Below are positions 12,105 to 23,215 of a stretch of DNA of 64,000 bases, piece after piece. Under the pieces are notes generated by a model that did not search any database, had not been told where the DNA came from, and saw only the letters and a program-made list of their open reading frames with translations. The DNA comes from Medicago truncatula (taxonomy: Eukaryota; Streptophyta; Magnoliopsida; Fabales; Fabaceae). Location: assembly GCF_003473485.1 (NCBI RefSeq), contig NC_053048.1, forward strand, positions 47,442,255-47,506,254. The letters run 5' to 3'. The translations under genes and the position numbers were made by a program. Each line of letters starts with the position of its first letter. Positions within the stretch are counted from its first letter, which is position 1.

Positions 12105-13110
12105 AAGTTCGTTTCTATTGGTTTGAAATTCACAAGAGCAGCTAGGTTTCTCTCTTGACCTTGAATTTGAACGCAAACGACTTTAGATTTACTATTTTCA
12201 GTGCAAAGAAGTTTAGTTTTTCATCCATATGATCAATGTGCATTATGCTCTTACTCTTCAAGGATATCTATTTCTTAGTGTCGCTCTTGGTTAGAAATTC
12301 ATAAAGACATATAGACTCGTTATAGATGGCATCTACGACTCGTTATACCTTGGCGTCCCTCTTAGTTAAAAATTCACAAGGACAACTAGGTTTCTCTTTG
12401 ATCTTGAATGTTTCTGCACATGACATATGAGGTTGTTATCTTTAAATTTTACCATGAGCGAGTCATAGATGTCATGTACAATGAAGCAACAACTATATTT
12501 AAATTTAGAGTTATAATTTCCAGTGCAATTTTTTGTTTTGGGTTTTTCATCTACATTATAGATTGAAATTTGTAAAGAGACTAGAAATTTCAACTTCTCG
12601 CTCACATCGTCAATGTGCATGATGCTCGTACCTTATCAAGGTCATCCATTTTTTGGCGTCGTTCTTTATTAGCAATTCATAAGGGAATCTAGGTTCATCG
12701 TAGATGACATCCATGGTTCACTTATGATCAAATTCAAATATAATAATCTTGGTGTCCCCATTCGTTATAAATTCACATGTGTAGTTAGGTTCCTCTTCAA
12801 CCTTGAGTGTGGTCATCATATGATATGTGAGGTTGTTGTTGGGGAGTCTCGTGTAACTCTAGAAGTAACATGTCAAAGACTACAAAAGAGAAAGACATTA
12901 CATCTTCACATAAAATCTTAAGACATTTTGTATATGTCTTACATTTTTTATGTATCCAACATTTTACTTATTCATAGTCGATGCAGAACTAACCACTCGC
13001 ATATGAATTCAACAACCTCCCCAACGAGCCAAAAAAGAACGATGGATTGCTAATAAAGAACTCCCCAACAATGGATTTTTTGGCGTCGTTCTTTATTAGC
13101 AATTCATAAG
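12105..13110. repeat. field of degenerate direct repeats
   Basis: A block of the form tggcgtc-ctctt-gttagaaattcacaag, usually followed by ctaggtttctct and tgaccttgaa, recurs in diverged form at about 12115, 12280, 12350, 12655, 12750 and 13082. Associated phrases (tcaatgtgcat-atgctc, actcgttatag-atgg) also recur. The copies are too worn to call an intact family. No coding frame was found. Confidence 0.55.
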
Positions 13111-13245
13111 GGAGGTTGTTGGGGAGGTTCTTTATTAGCAATCCATCCGTTTTTCGAACTCCCCAACAATGAATTTTTTACTGGCTCGTTGATAACTATT
13201 GTTGGGGAGTTCGGAAAACGACCGAAGTCACAACGAGTCAATACT
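13013..13245. repeat. nested inverted and direct repeats
   Basis: The segment ggattgctaataaagaactccccaacaa (13044-13071) is present inverted, with one extra base, at about 13106-13144. Short forms of aactccccaacaat recur at about 13159 and, inverted, at about 13199. The phrase gttctttattagcaat occurs at 13088 and 13126 as well as inverted. The region can fold into several alternative hairpins. Confidence 0.75.
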
Positions 13246-13466
13246 CCATAACTACGTGAGAGGTAGACATTATATCTCCACCTAAAATTTTAAGGCATTA
13301 TATATATATATATATATATCACCTCTCACATACATTTGAATTTGGAGTTATAATTCTCAGTTTAGTTTCTCATCCAAACTATAGAGTGAGCGAAATTTCT
13401 GTGTTTAAATTTTTTATGAAATAAAAAGCAACACCAATTCACGCAAAACAAAAAAGTGTGTGATAC

Positions 13467-13745
13467 TCCTTCGGTCTTAGTTTATTGTCGTTTTTGAGTT
13501 GTGAGCGATTCTAAATAAAATAATTAATTGAATTGATTTCAATGATAAAATTAATATAATTATACCTTAACATCCTTAATAATTATAATTAGTGGAATAG
13601 TCAAGAAGAGTGAAATTCAATGAATGAAGGTATATGAGTGGGAAAAAAATAAATCAATATTATATTAATATTTTAATTGTAGTTAATGGAGTAGTTAAGA
13701 GTTAAGACGAGTTTATTTCAAAACAGAAAAAAATGCAAAAGTTAC
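13467..13745. mobile_element. possible worn MITE
   Basis: The left part, tactccttcggtcttagttt, resembles the start of Stowaway-like elements. The interior is AT-rich. The right end has only weak complementarity, so the boundary is uncertain. Confidence 0.3.
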
Positions 13746-15413
13746 AACTATTAACAAAAGTAGTACAATGAGTTACATAATCGAGTGATTGATGACTAGC
13801 ACAAGAAGTGGCCACTATTGCATGAGATGAGTATATACAATCATATTTGCCTGCCTTTTAGAAAACCCTACCGAAAAGTCTAAAAAGAATGAAAAAAACT
13901 ATTAATGATACAAAAATACTAAGATATGTCTTCCTTTTATGAAAAATAGTATAAGTAATATTATTAAAAAAGTTACATTATTAAAAAAATCAAGCCGAAA
14001 AATATTATTAAAAAATATTTGTTGTATATATCGTCATATACTAATTTGAGAGCATGTTTTAATTTGTTCAAATTTATGAAAAATAAAAAATACATTTTAA
14101 TACAAACTTTTTACTATAATTGGTGTGATATGGATTTTCCAAGAAACCCCCCTAATTAGTTGCTAAGCAATTCATAAATAACGATCCTAAGTTGTACAAA
14201 AAAATATTTCTGTACCAAATAATTTTGAACTTTTTTAATTGCTCAAGTCTTGAACATATGGATAGAACAATTTTTATTTGATTTAAGAAGTATTATTATC
14301 TACAATGAAGTTGACGTTACCGAATCTAGCTATAAACGTCAACATCCTTCTAAACATGCTAGCATTAGCAAGATGGTTAAAAACCATTACAAGTTTATAC
14401 TACTAATATTTTAATAAATAACATCATCAAATTATAATAGTTAATGATAAAATCATCTTTCAGCTTAATTAGTCAATGATTGTTAAGTTTAAACTTTGTA
14501 CCGTAAATACACACTTTGATAAAATAGCTAGAGAAAAGTTTGTCGCTTTTACAGTCCTATTCATGTTTTTTTGAAAGAACGGAACTATTCAACTTGAAGA
14601 TACCGGCCAATCCATAGAACAATAAAAATTATTAACATACTCAATGTCGTGATAGACAACCTTAAACGAAGGTGTTTGAATTCTCTTAATAGACTGTTGT
14701 AAAATGATCATCAATGCTATTTTGAATAATGATAATTTTCCTATTTTTCTTCGTTTTTAAAAGTATCGTGAGAGGTTTCTGACTATCTTGCATAATTTGA
14801 TCTCTTTTGGTAAAACCTTGAATTCTTAGCTTCCCTTAACAAATAAGTAACATTTTATTTTGGATAAGAAGTGACAACAACAACACTGCTAGCATGGATA
14901 TCAATCAAATTTTACGGTTTTTTCCAAGCTAAAACATGTGAATCGCATTAAAGGTTGATATGCAGTCACATGAAGTCATGAATGGACACAAGAAAGGTGT
15001 GCTGATTTTGAATTCGTTTTCATATGTTTTTTAATTTTTTTTTCTTAAGTAGTTTAACAACTAAAATTTCATCTTTTAAGTCGAATAAGTGAGAAATTTA
15101 GAATTTGAATTTTGACTCTACATACATAATGCAAAAGTGAAAAAATGGGACTAAAAGTCGAAGGAAAATTTTAGAGGGATTAAAACGAAAAGTTAGAATA
15201 CTTATAAGGATAAAAAATATATTTAACCTTTTTTTTTAAAAAAAAAAAATTGACAATCTAAATCTAAAATAACTCTAAAAATTACTTCAAATGAAAAGTT
15301 ATTTTGACTTTTGAGTAGTAATTTTGACTTTTGATAAATGATTTTTGACAATTTTTTTAAAGAGTTTAATTTTCACAGACTCATGTTAACACATACAACT
15401 AATCAAATATTTG
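13746..15413. other. AT-rich intergenic DNA
   Basis: No gene was seen. At about 15150-15228 there is a sequence resembling one end of the Mutator-type MITE at 56969-57454 (aaaacgaaaagttagaatac then atatttaacc) without a visible partner end. Confidence 0.45.
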
Positions 15414-16960
15414 TTTTTTTTTTTTAAGAGACTAAAATGAATTATATTACCATAACGAAAGTCTTCCTAGCAGAGATCGTGCCAAGGAATAAAAACCTTA
15501 AAGTCAATACAAATAATAAGATTGCATACAAGGCAAAAGCCTTCACCACAAAACAACCCGAAACAACACAACAATTAGCCTATGCCTAGTAAAGTGAACG
15601 GACTAAGCCACCAACCAAGATAGTTAAAGGGAAGAGTAGCATACTTCACCTTCAACCACTTGAATTTTAACAACTTAATCCTATCCACCACCTGCATAAT
15701 AGAGCTATCCTTAGAATTAAAAATTCCGTCGTTCCTTTCCTTCTAAATTTCCCACATAGTCGCAAACCAAATCACCTGAAGAATAGATTGCCTCGACTTA
15801 GAGACACCGCATAAAAGACTGAATTGATTAAAATGCCCTGGTACATCAAGAGGTATCGCCGTAGCTATTCCAAGCCATTGATAAATGTGATTCCAAACGG
15901 ATCCAAAAATATTACAATGTAAGAATAAATGATTGGATGTTTCGATAAGTCCACATCCACCAACACAATTCTGAGCATCAAAGCCTAACACATGACGCCT
16001 ATGAAAATTAACCTTTGTAGGAAGCCGGTCACGAAACAGACGCCACACAAAAAGCACCACCTTCAAAGGGACATCCCTATGCCAAAAAGAAGGCGATAGC
16101 ACCACATTATCAACATGAACCTGCGCAATGAGAGTATTGTATGCACTTTGAACTGTATAACAAGAAGAAGGATCCACATTCCACTTTCAAATATCCTTTC
16201 TGTGAACCTGAAAAGAAACATTTTGTAGTAAAAGCCTAAGCTCCCCTACCGACTCTTCCTCCCAAGCAAACAACCTACGCCTCCACCTCCACGCCTCACC
16301 CTCCTCCTCCTAACCTAACGCTCTCATCGCTGCAATAGTCTTCCCCTTTAGTAACGACAACTCATACAACCTACTAAATCTATCATGTAACGACAACTCA
16401 CCCACCCAAACATCCGTCCAAAACAACACGCTAGAGCCATCACCCAAAGAGCGGCTAACATTATTATGAAACCAGCCCTCTGAGGGCAATGCCGCTATAT
16501 TCCGCCACCACGCGGAGCCATCACGCCCTCCACTACACAAATTACCGCCCTCCACCCCATTCCGCGCCGCTAATACCCTAAACCACAAACTATCCCTATC
16601 CACCAACACCACTTCTCTAATAATGCTAAATTAAATTCTTTTATTCTCCTTACCCTCAAACCTCCAACCTCCTGACTCCGACAAACAAAATTCCAATCAA
16701 CCCAAATAATTTTCCTGTGGTCTGCGCTCCCCCCTCCCCCAAAAAAAAAAAAAAAATTTAAAATAGATTCAATAGAGGAGACAATACCTGACGGAGCGCC
16801 CCAAAACACCAACCGACTAGCATTCCCTCCAATTGGTAAACCAAGATATATAAAGGGGATAGAACCAACCTTGCAATTCAACACCGTTGCCGCTTCTGAC
16901 AACCACGAATCATGAACATTTACCCCCACCAAAAGACTCTTCGAGAAGTTCGACTTAAGT
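15414..16960 (-). mobile_element. 5'-truncated L1-type LINE, ORF2 3' half
   Basis: On the minus strand, reverse-transcriptase C-terminal text (FIYLGLPIGGNASRL, IIWVDWNFVCRSQEVGGLRV) leads into LVDRDSLWFRVLAARNG, then the zf-RVT region with FWHRDVPLKVVLFVWRLFRD, RLPTK and the Cys/His cluster CVGGCGLIETSNHLFLHC. A poly-A tail (poly-T at 15414-15425) ends the element. The coding frame is broken by at least a frame change near 16600, an in-frame TAG near 16308 and a TGA near 16188 where TGG is expected, plus a homopolymer-rich stretch at 16733-16756. The 5' end is cut at about 16955. Flanks caaatatttgatta and caattatatgatta match at 12 of 14 positions and may be a worn target duplication. It is an inactive copy. 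Confidence 0.9.
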
Positions 16961-17090
16961 AATCATATAATTGTTATTTAAATAAGCCACAATAATAAGA
17001 ACTTAACTTGGTTGCTTCCTTAAACTAATAAGTGTTGCTTTCCCATGTTCTCTATTAAAAACCCCATCTTTTTTTAGAAATTAGTATTTT

Positions 17091-17172
17091 TTTTTTGTGG
17101 TAGCCGAGATTTGAATCTCAGACCTTGCATATATGTTATGCGTTGTCCTTATTAACTAACCTACACTCACGA
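17091..17172 (-). mobile_element. tRNA-derived SINE (family A, short)
   Basis: Reading on the minus strand, a worn pol III A-box region precedes gattcaaatc (B-box, consensus GGTTCGAATC), then a poly-A tail seen here as poly-T at 17088-17096. The same family, better preserved, lies at 57529-57617. Confidence 0.6.
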
Positions 17173-17653
17173 GACTCAGAAATGAGTTTCTCCTGGACGG
17201 CACAAATTATCCATAAGCATACAAAATTTGATAATTTTTTCACATGCGTACTTCCAAACCAAATAGGTCTTATCATATGCTCGACCAAAAGAGAGAGGTC
17301 CAAGCATTATCCACTATTTGGTGAATGAACTCTAAACCAAAGAAAGAAAAATAAACAATAACAAATCTGCTTTAGATTTGAGAATCTTTATGTTAAAAAA
17401 ATAATCAAACATGCTTCAAAAGTTTTGCTTCATAGGACAAGACCCTCTTACGTAAGCTAACAAAATTTTTGAACACAAATAAAAAATATATACGGAAGAA
17501 AATTACAAAGATAAAAAATGAATAAATTTCGTATATTTTGCAGTATGATAGCAACCCTTGTACTGGCAATTTCTGAATTGCTTCAATATTCGTTATTTTC
17601 TCTATCATTCCCCTTTATCTTTGGCTAACATATGATGTATAGTAGTTAGAAAA
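17173..17653. other. downstream region of the IRX9-type gene
   Basis: AT-rich; probably contains the 3' untranslated region of the gene that ends at 17654. No other feature was seen. Confidence 0.4.
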
Positions 17654-20591
17654 CTAGTGCTTGGAAATGGTGCGTCTATAAAAGAAGTTGAAACGCCATA
17701 GCAAGATTTTGGAGCAGTACGGTGGAATTCCCTTCAACTTAGCCTCATCTTCTAGAACTACTTGCTTCACGAACTTGATTGAATTCTAGGATAACCACAA
17801 AAGAAGTAGCCTCATAATTAGGACAAAATAGCAACAAAGCTCTTAGCTATAAAAAATATTCATTCAAAGTTAAAATAAAAGTGACATTGTTGATGAGTAT
17901 ATTTTGTCACTTTGCATTTATGTGGACTAAGATTTCTAATTAAGATATAACTAAAGTAGGTTCTATCTTGGAGTAAAAGGAAGCCAAATGCATTATCACA
18001 TATCATAGACATTATGCGGAGTAGAAAACACTACATACTTAGTTTTTTTTTTTTATTCAATTAGTTCAAGTTGTCAATCATGTTGTCATTATATATTACC
18101 TAGTATTTTGTACGATTTTTCCCTTTTAAAGTTGTTGGATGAGGTTGAGTAAACGTTAGCTAAACGCAAGTAAAATTTCAAGCTGTGAAGGCATGATCAT
18201 GTTCATTAAAGTTAAGGTTTGGAATGTATAAGCTAACTTACCTTGGTGAATACCAATATCCTATTTAAGACATGATTATCAACTAGTTAAACTTTTCCAT
18301 TAAAAAAAAAAAAACTATTTAAGAGACCAAATAGATATCCAACCTAACTATTTAACATTTTTTATTCTTTCAGTTTTCAAAGATTAAGTTTGTCTATTTT
18401 AGAGACCAAAAAGATATCCAACCTAACTTTTTAAGTGCATTTGAAGCAATTTATTTGAGTTTTATTGAAGCAACTTTAAAAGTTCCTATAAGAGTGTAAT
18501 ATAGTGCATTTATTAAAAAAAAAATTGCTTCAAAAATAAGGTTAATTAAGTTTTTAGTCTCTATAAATATTCACAGTTTTGTTTTTAGTCCCTACAAAAT
18601 AAAATTACACTTTTTAGTCCCTATAAAATTTTTTATCAGCATTTTTAGTTCCTATTAATTTTTCCATCAGTATTTTTAGTCCATATAAATTTTCCATCAA
18701 CAGTTTTGGTCCCTAAAATGCTTAAGGAAAATATCACAGGGATTAACAGATATGATTTTATTTTGTAGGGACTAAAAACAAAACTGTAAATATTTATAAG
18801 GACTAAAAACTTAATTAACCCAAAAAATATTATCAAAAAAGTTAAATGTGTTTTTTACTCTATAACATTTCAACAACAAAGAAAATAGTCCGCATACAAC
18901 TTTTCTTCAAATTTTAATCCTCGCAATATTTTCGGTAACAATTTTAGTCTTTACAAAAATAAAATAAAAAATCGAGGTCTTATCATCAAACATGTCATAA
19001 ACAACACATACCAATTGATGAAGTGTAATCATAATATTTACCTGAGAAGTGTCTTTAACAGATGAAGTGCGACCCCATCTCTCAGGGTCCCACAGAATGG
19101 AGCTATTGAATGCAAAACTTGAAATATGAATGGGAGAAGTGATTGTCTCATTGTTCATACTCCTTAAATGCCATCCAATAACTTGAGATGAGTCACAAAC
19201 AGGTCCTTCAATTATCACTCTTTTTCTGTTTGCAAGTAATAATGCCGTTGGCCATGTCCCAAAGACCCTGCTCAATTGTCAAATAAACACATAATTAAGA
19301 TTGAAGCACATTAGTTTTTCTTAAAAATCACCTAGGAAGTGTGAAATATCATGTTTGATGATCACTATCATTTATATAGTAAATCATGTTTGGTATTTAA
19401 AATCAATCAACGAAGAAATTTTCAAATGATCCAAGAAATTGAAAATCATCAATAAATGGACATTTTTGCCCTGAAATTCTTTTAGAATGACTAATGTGAT
19501 CAAATTTACTTTGGAGAACACTTTAAAGTTTTGTTAATATTAAAAATTATATTACTAGTCACTATAATTCGAGTGACTAATTTCCTTTTGATATTAAAAA
19601 ACTCGGTATCTAACCTAATTATCAACTAATTTAAAAGATCAATCCATCGTCGACTAGATAAGACTCTATTTAAAATCAAAGCAAAGAATTGAGTTGCTAA
19701 TTTGATTATTATAATCATCATCACTAGTGTTAGGAATACCTAAAGATTTTCTTACTAGCCTTTTTTCCATCCAATTGAAAAAGTTGTTTATTTTTAAATT
19801 TCCACCTACTAGCTACATCAAAATTAGGAGAACACACTATTCCATAAGACATAAGAAATTAACATTGTAAATAAATAATGTAAATATAGAACTAAAATTA
19901 GTTTAGCAAATAAAAGGGGTAGAAAAGCATACTCAATATCTCTAAGCTGTTGGAAGAATTGAAGATCATAAACATTAGAAAGGCCAGCAAAGTGAACAAT
20001 CCCACTAAGTCTATGATGTTCAATGTGTCTAAGAGCTAAATTTCTTTGATGATTCAATTCAGCTTCTAAGTCCATGAACTCTTCACTGAAAACAACATGT
20101 CTATACATGATACCAGTTTTCCTCAATATCTCTGGCAATTCAGTTGATTCGGTTTTCGCTTCGACAACAATCCAAAGCAATGGTTGATCAACAAGCTTTA
20201 TAGTATTTGCCAACCTTCTCAAAAAAACATTGTGATAAGGTAGTTTTGTGCTTGTTGGTGTTACTATGATTAAAAGTCTTTTAGGCTTCAATTGAGGTAG
20301 TGGTTTTACATGCAATTTTGTTGTTGCTGCTGCTGCTGTTTTTTGGCTATGGATTCTAGGTGCTGGAGCTGTCCAACTTTTGTTACCATTTTTTGTTGAG
20401 ATTTGAGAAGGTTGTGGTGCTACAACTTCTGTTCTATTTGAGACTGAAATTTCAAATTTGCTAGAAAATATTAAAGATTTACCTGTTGGAGCTAAACCTG
20501 TGAAAAAACCCATCACAAAACATAAAGAAAAATGAAGCATTGCTTTCTTCCATAAATGGGTTTTTTTCTTTGACCTTTCTACTAAACCCAT
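17654..20591 (-). CDS. IRX9: GT43 xylan glycosyltransferase, IRX9 type
   Basis: Three exons on the minus strand (20591-19933, 19267-19042, 17785-17654) give 338 residues with matching phases. MGLVERSKKKTHLWKKAMLH is followed by a single membrane segment (about 20-36), the type II signal-anchor of a Golgi enzyme, then a Pro/Ala-rich stem. The GT43 domain runs from KRLLIIVTPTSTK through LLWIVVEAKTES, GIMYRHVVFSEEF, GIVHFAGLSNVYDLQFF, VFGTWPTALLLANRK, PVCDSSQVIGWHL, AFNSSILWDPERWGR and FVKQVVLEDEAKLKGIP. IRX9 works with IRX10 and IRX14 in making the xylan backbone of secondary walls. The metal-binding DxD seen in other GT43 members is replaced by AGLSN, as I recall for Arabidopsis IRX9, implying a structural role. 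The last exon is far away because intron 2 (1256 bases) holds a MITE. Confidence 0.93.
18540..18820. mobile_element. MITE with about 65-bp terminal inverted repeats (in IRX9 intron 2)
   Basis: The left end begins ggttaattaagtttttagtc and contains agtccctacaaaataaaat. The right end is its reverse complement and finishes gactaaaaacttaattaacc. The interior repeats the phrase tttttagtccctataaaatt three to four times. Flanks caaaaataa and caaaaaata might be a worn 9-base duplication. A truncated relative lies at 58436-58660. Confidence 0.85.
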
Positions 20592-20683
20592 CTTCTGAAG
20601 AAGAAGAAGAAAAAAATTGACCACAAAATTCAGGTTGAAATGGAATAAAATTGAATAATTGTTGGAACAGAATGAAGGGAAGG

Positions 20684-20695
20684 GTTTTATAATAA
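20684..20695 (-). promoter_or_regulatory. candidate TATA box of the IRX9-type gene
   Basis: Minus-strand tattataaaacc lies about 95 bases before the start codon at 20591, a usual plant TATA-to-ATG spacing. Motif evidence only. Confidence 0.5.
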
Positions 20696-23215
20696 TAATG
20701 TAATATAAAGTATATAGTTTAGGTGAATTTGTGGCAGCACATATTTGTTAATGGAAACGTTTGAAATGTTGAGGTTATGATTGGTACTACCAAACTAAAA
20801 TATTAGCTTTTGTTTGGAGGTATTTCATATGTAAGGAATTGCTTCACTTGGTTGTGACTTGAAGTAAAAGTAATATATATACATAGAAATATAAAAAAGA
20901 AATTATTAGTGCGAGAGCATTAGTTGCTATCTTATACCAAATAGCAGTTGGGATGGTGCCAATCTATCTATTCAATAATATGTAGCACCTGTCCATTTAA
21001 CTATTATTATTACTGATTAGTGATTATCCTATGGTGGCGTTTGGGAGGTTTAATTTTATAATTTGGGGTTGACTAGTCCAATAAGAGGAATGTGCATTGA
21101 AAAATTAATTAAACATTGACTGTGGAATGTCTTGGCAGAATAACTGGCACAGTGAATCTTTTGCAGTTGGTTATTTTTATAGATTACTGCAAATAGGTGG
21201 GGTGGGGGTGAGAATTAAGGTAATATACTCCATATTATGCTGATTTTATGGTTCCTTTTTACGCTACCAAGTTTTACTAAATAGACCACCCAGTGTTTCT
21301 AATATGTTCCCCAAAATACCATCTCCTCCTTTTACAAAATTCACTGCACTTATCACTATTATCAAAATTTAAATTTCTAAACTATTTAAAAAAAAAACTT
21401 TTTTTTGACAGAAAAAACTTTTGAAACTATATAACTTTATAACACTTTTTTAAAGGAATTTTATAACACTTAGATCTTGAAATGGAGCTCTCTTCATTTT
21501 GGTTCTTAGGCGGATCTCGCATGTACACACCACTCATTTATAGTTTTTAATAACAGTATTTTAATCACCCAAACTCTCTATTTTTTTTTTTTTTGGGTCA
21601 GGTCCAATCTTTCTATTCTAACATAAAAAAAGATATTAAATAAATTCCACTATATTTATTTATTAAGTCATGTTGTGGAACCCATAAGAAAAAGATTTAG
21701 TTTAAAATCTATATTTTAATTTAATATTAAAAATGTGGGTATCTCGCATACAAAGCTTTTCTAACAAATAAGTACTTTATTATTTTGCTCTTCAGTAAGA
21801 ATACTAAATAATACTCATGTCGAGGATTTTTTTTTTTCTTTTTTGGAACAGTTGAATATGACAGGAAGGGATGTGTATCCGTAATGTGGATGGTGTGTTT
21901 GTTCTTGCTAAAACTATTCCGATTTTGATTATCCATGTTGTTAATGTCAGAGAAGCTATGAGTCTCTATTATGCGTTGGAGTGGCTAAGTGGCATGAGGT
22001 TTGACAATGTCAATTTTTGTCCTAGATTCAAAGCTCACTACATATGCTTTCAACTATCACTATTTAAATGTTATTGAATTTAGACAGATTATCATCACTT
22101 GCAAAAGAAATTTCAACCCTTACTTCACAAACTCAAATGCCTAGTTTAATAGGCGACAAACAAATGATGTAGATTACATCCTTGTTGAGGTTGTCACATT
22201 AATGTACCTCGTTATATTGATATTGACCATTTTATTATTAATGAATTGTTATAAGCATATTTATTTAAAAAAAAAAAAACAAATACTCTTGCTTATTGGG
22301 TAAGCTCCCCATTGAAAATGATTTTAATTCTTAAAATTCTAATTCTAGAACTTAAATTCCAATAGCAAGACAGAGAATAAAAACCCTCACTATTTATTTG
22401 GATTGTGGGACTTGTGAAATATTAGGGTATTATTTAAAAGAAAATAGACAAACACATGATATTTTGAATTTTTGAGAACACAAATGTTGTTCGACACCAT
22501 ATAATTATAATATTTTATGTTTTTATTGATTCTTTTTTCTTTCTTTTTCACTATTTTACGTATATTTTTTATATGGTATCCACATAAGATGTTCAAATAA
22601 TACTTTAGATAAAAAAAAATTGTGTTTAGTAAAAATTAGAGGCGTGAAAGAAAGAGGAGTGTTATTTGAACAACCAATTTGATGTACAACGCATAGGACA
22701 ACCATAATTTACAAAAAAACAATAGGTAGTTGCACGGAAACAAAAGCAATAGAGAAATAATGTAAAAAATAATGCGAGCATGAAAGAGAAAATTGTCATA
22801 TGTTAAAATATCACTATATTATGTCATAAACCAAAAATCAGGTTTATGGGTACTTTTGTAACTCTCTAACAACACAAGCACACAACACTAGTGTACAAGT
22901 ATTATCTGTTTCTGATGTTTGAGTTCACTCAAAGTTGTTTATCAGAAACTTTCAGGTGCGTTATTTTCTTTCAGTTATCACTTTTTGCAGTTCCAATTTT
23001 ATGCTCAAATTTTAGAATGCAATTTCGTTGCATAGTAGCTGCTTGAAAAAATGCCACTAAGAGCTTGTAGGAAGTGTGACTTTAGCATTCTATAGCAGAG
23101 TTAGTGACATGGCTCGTTCGCATTAATCTTTCACACACTAACATTTGAAACACTCATTTGTGACCACTTCATTGCCCTTTTAAGGTTCTCTAATATAACT
23201 AGAGTTTTACATATT
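20696..23215. other. divergent intergenic region between IRX9 and PPR genes
   Basis: Both genes read away from this 2.5-kb stretch, so it holds both promoters. It is AT-rich with poly-T runs (21582-21594, 21826-21836). No further gene or mobile element could be supported. Confidence 0.4.

Noticed and set aside
12105-13245. LTR retrotransposon remnant
   Set aside because: No paired long terminal repeats, primer site or coding remnant could be seen.
13013-13245. CRISPR-like array
   Set aside because: Repeats are irregular in spacing and orientation and the genome is eukaryotic.
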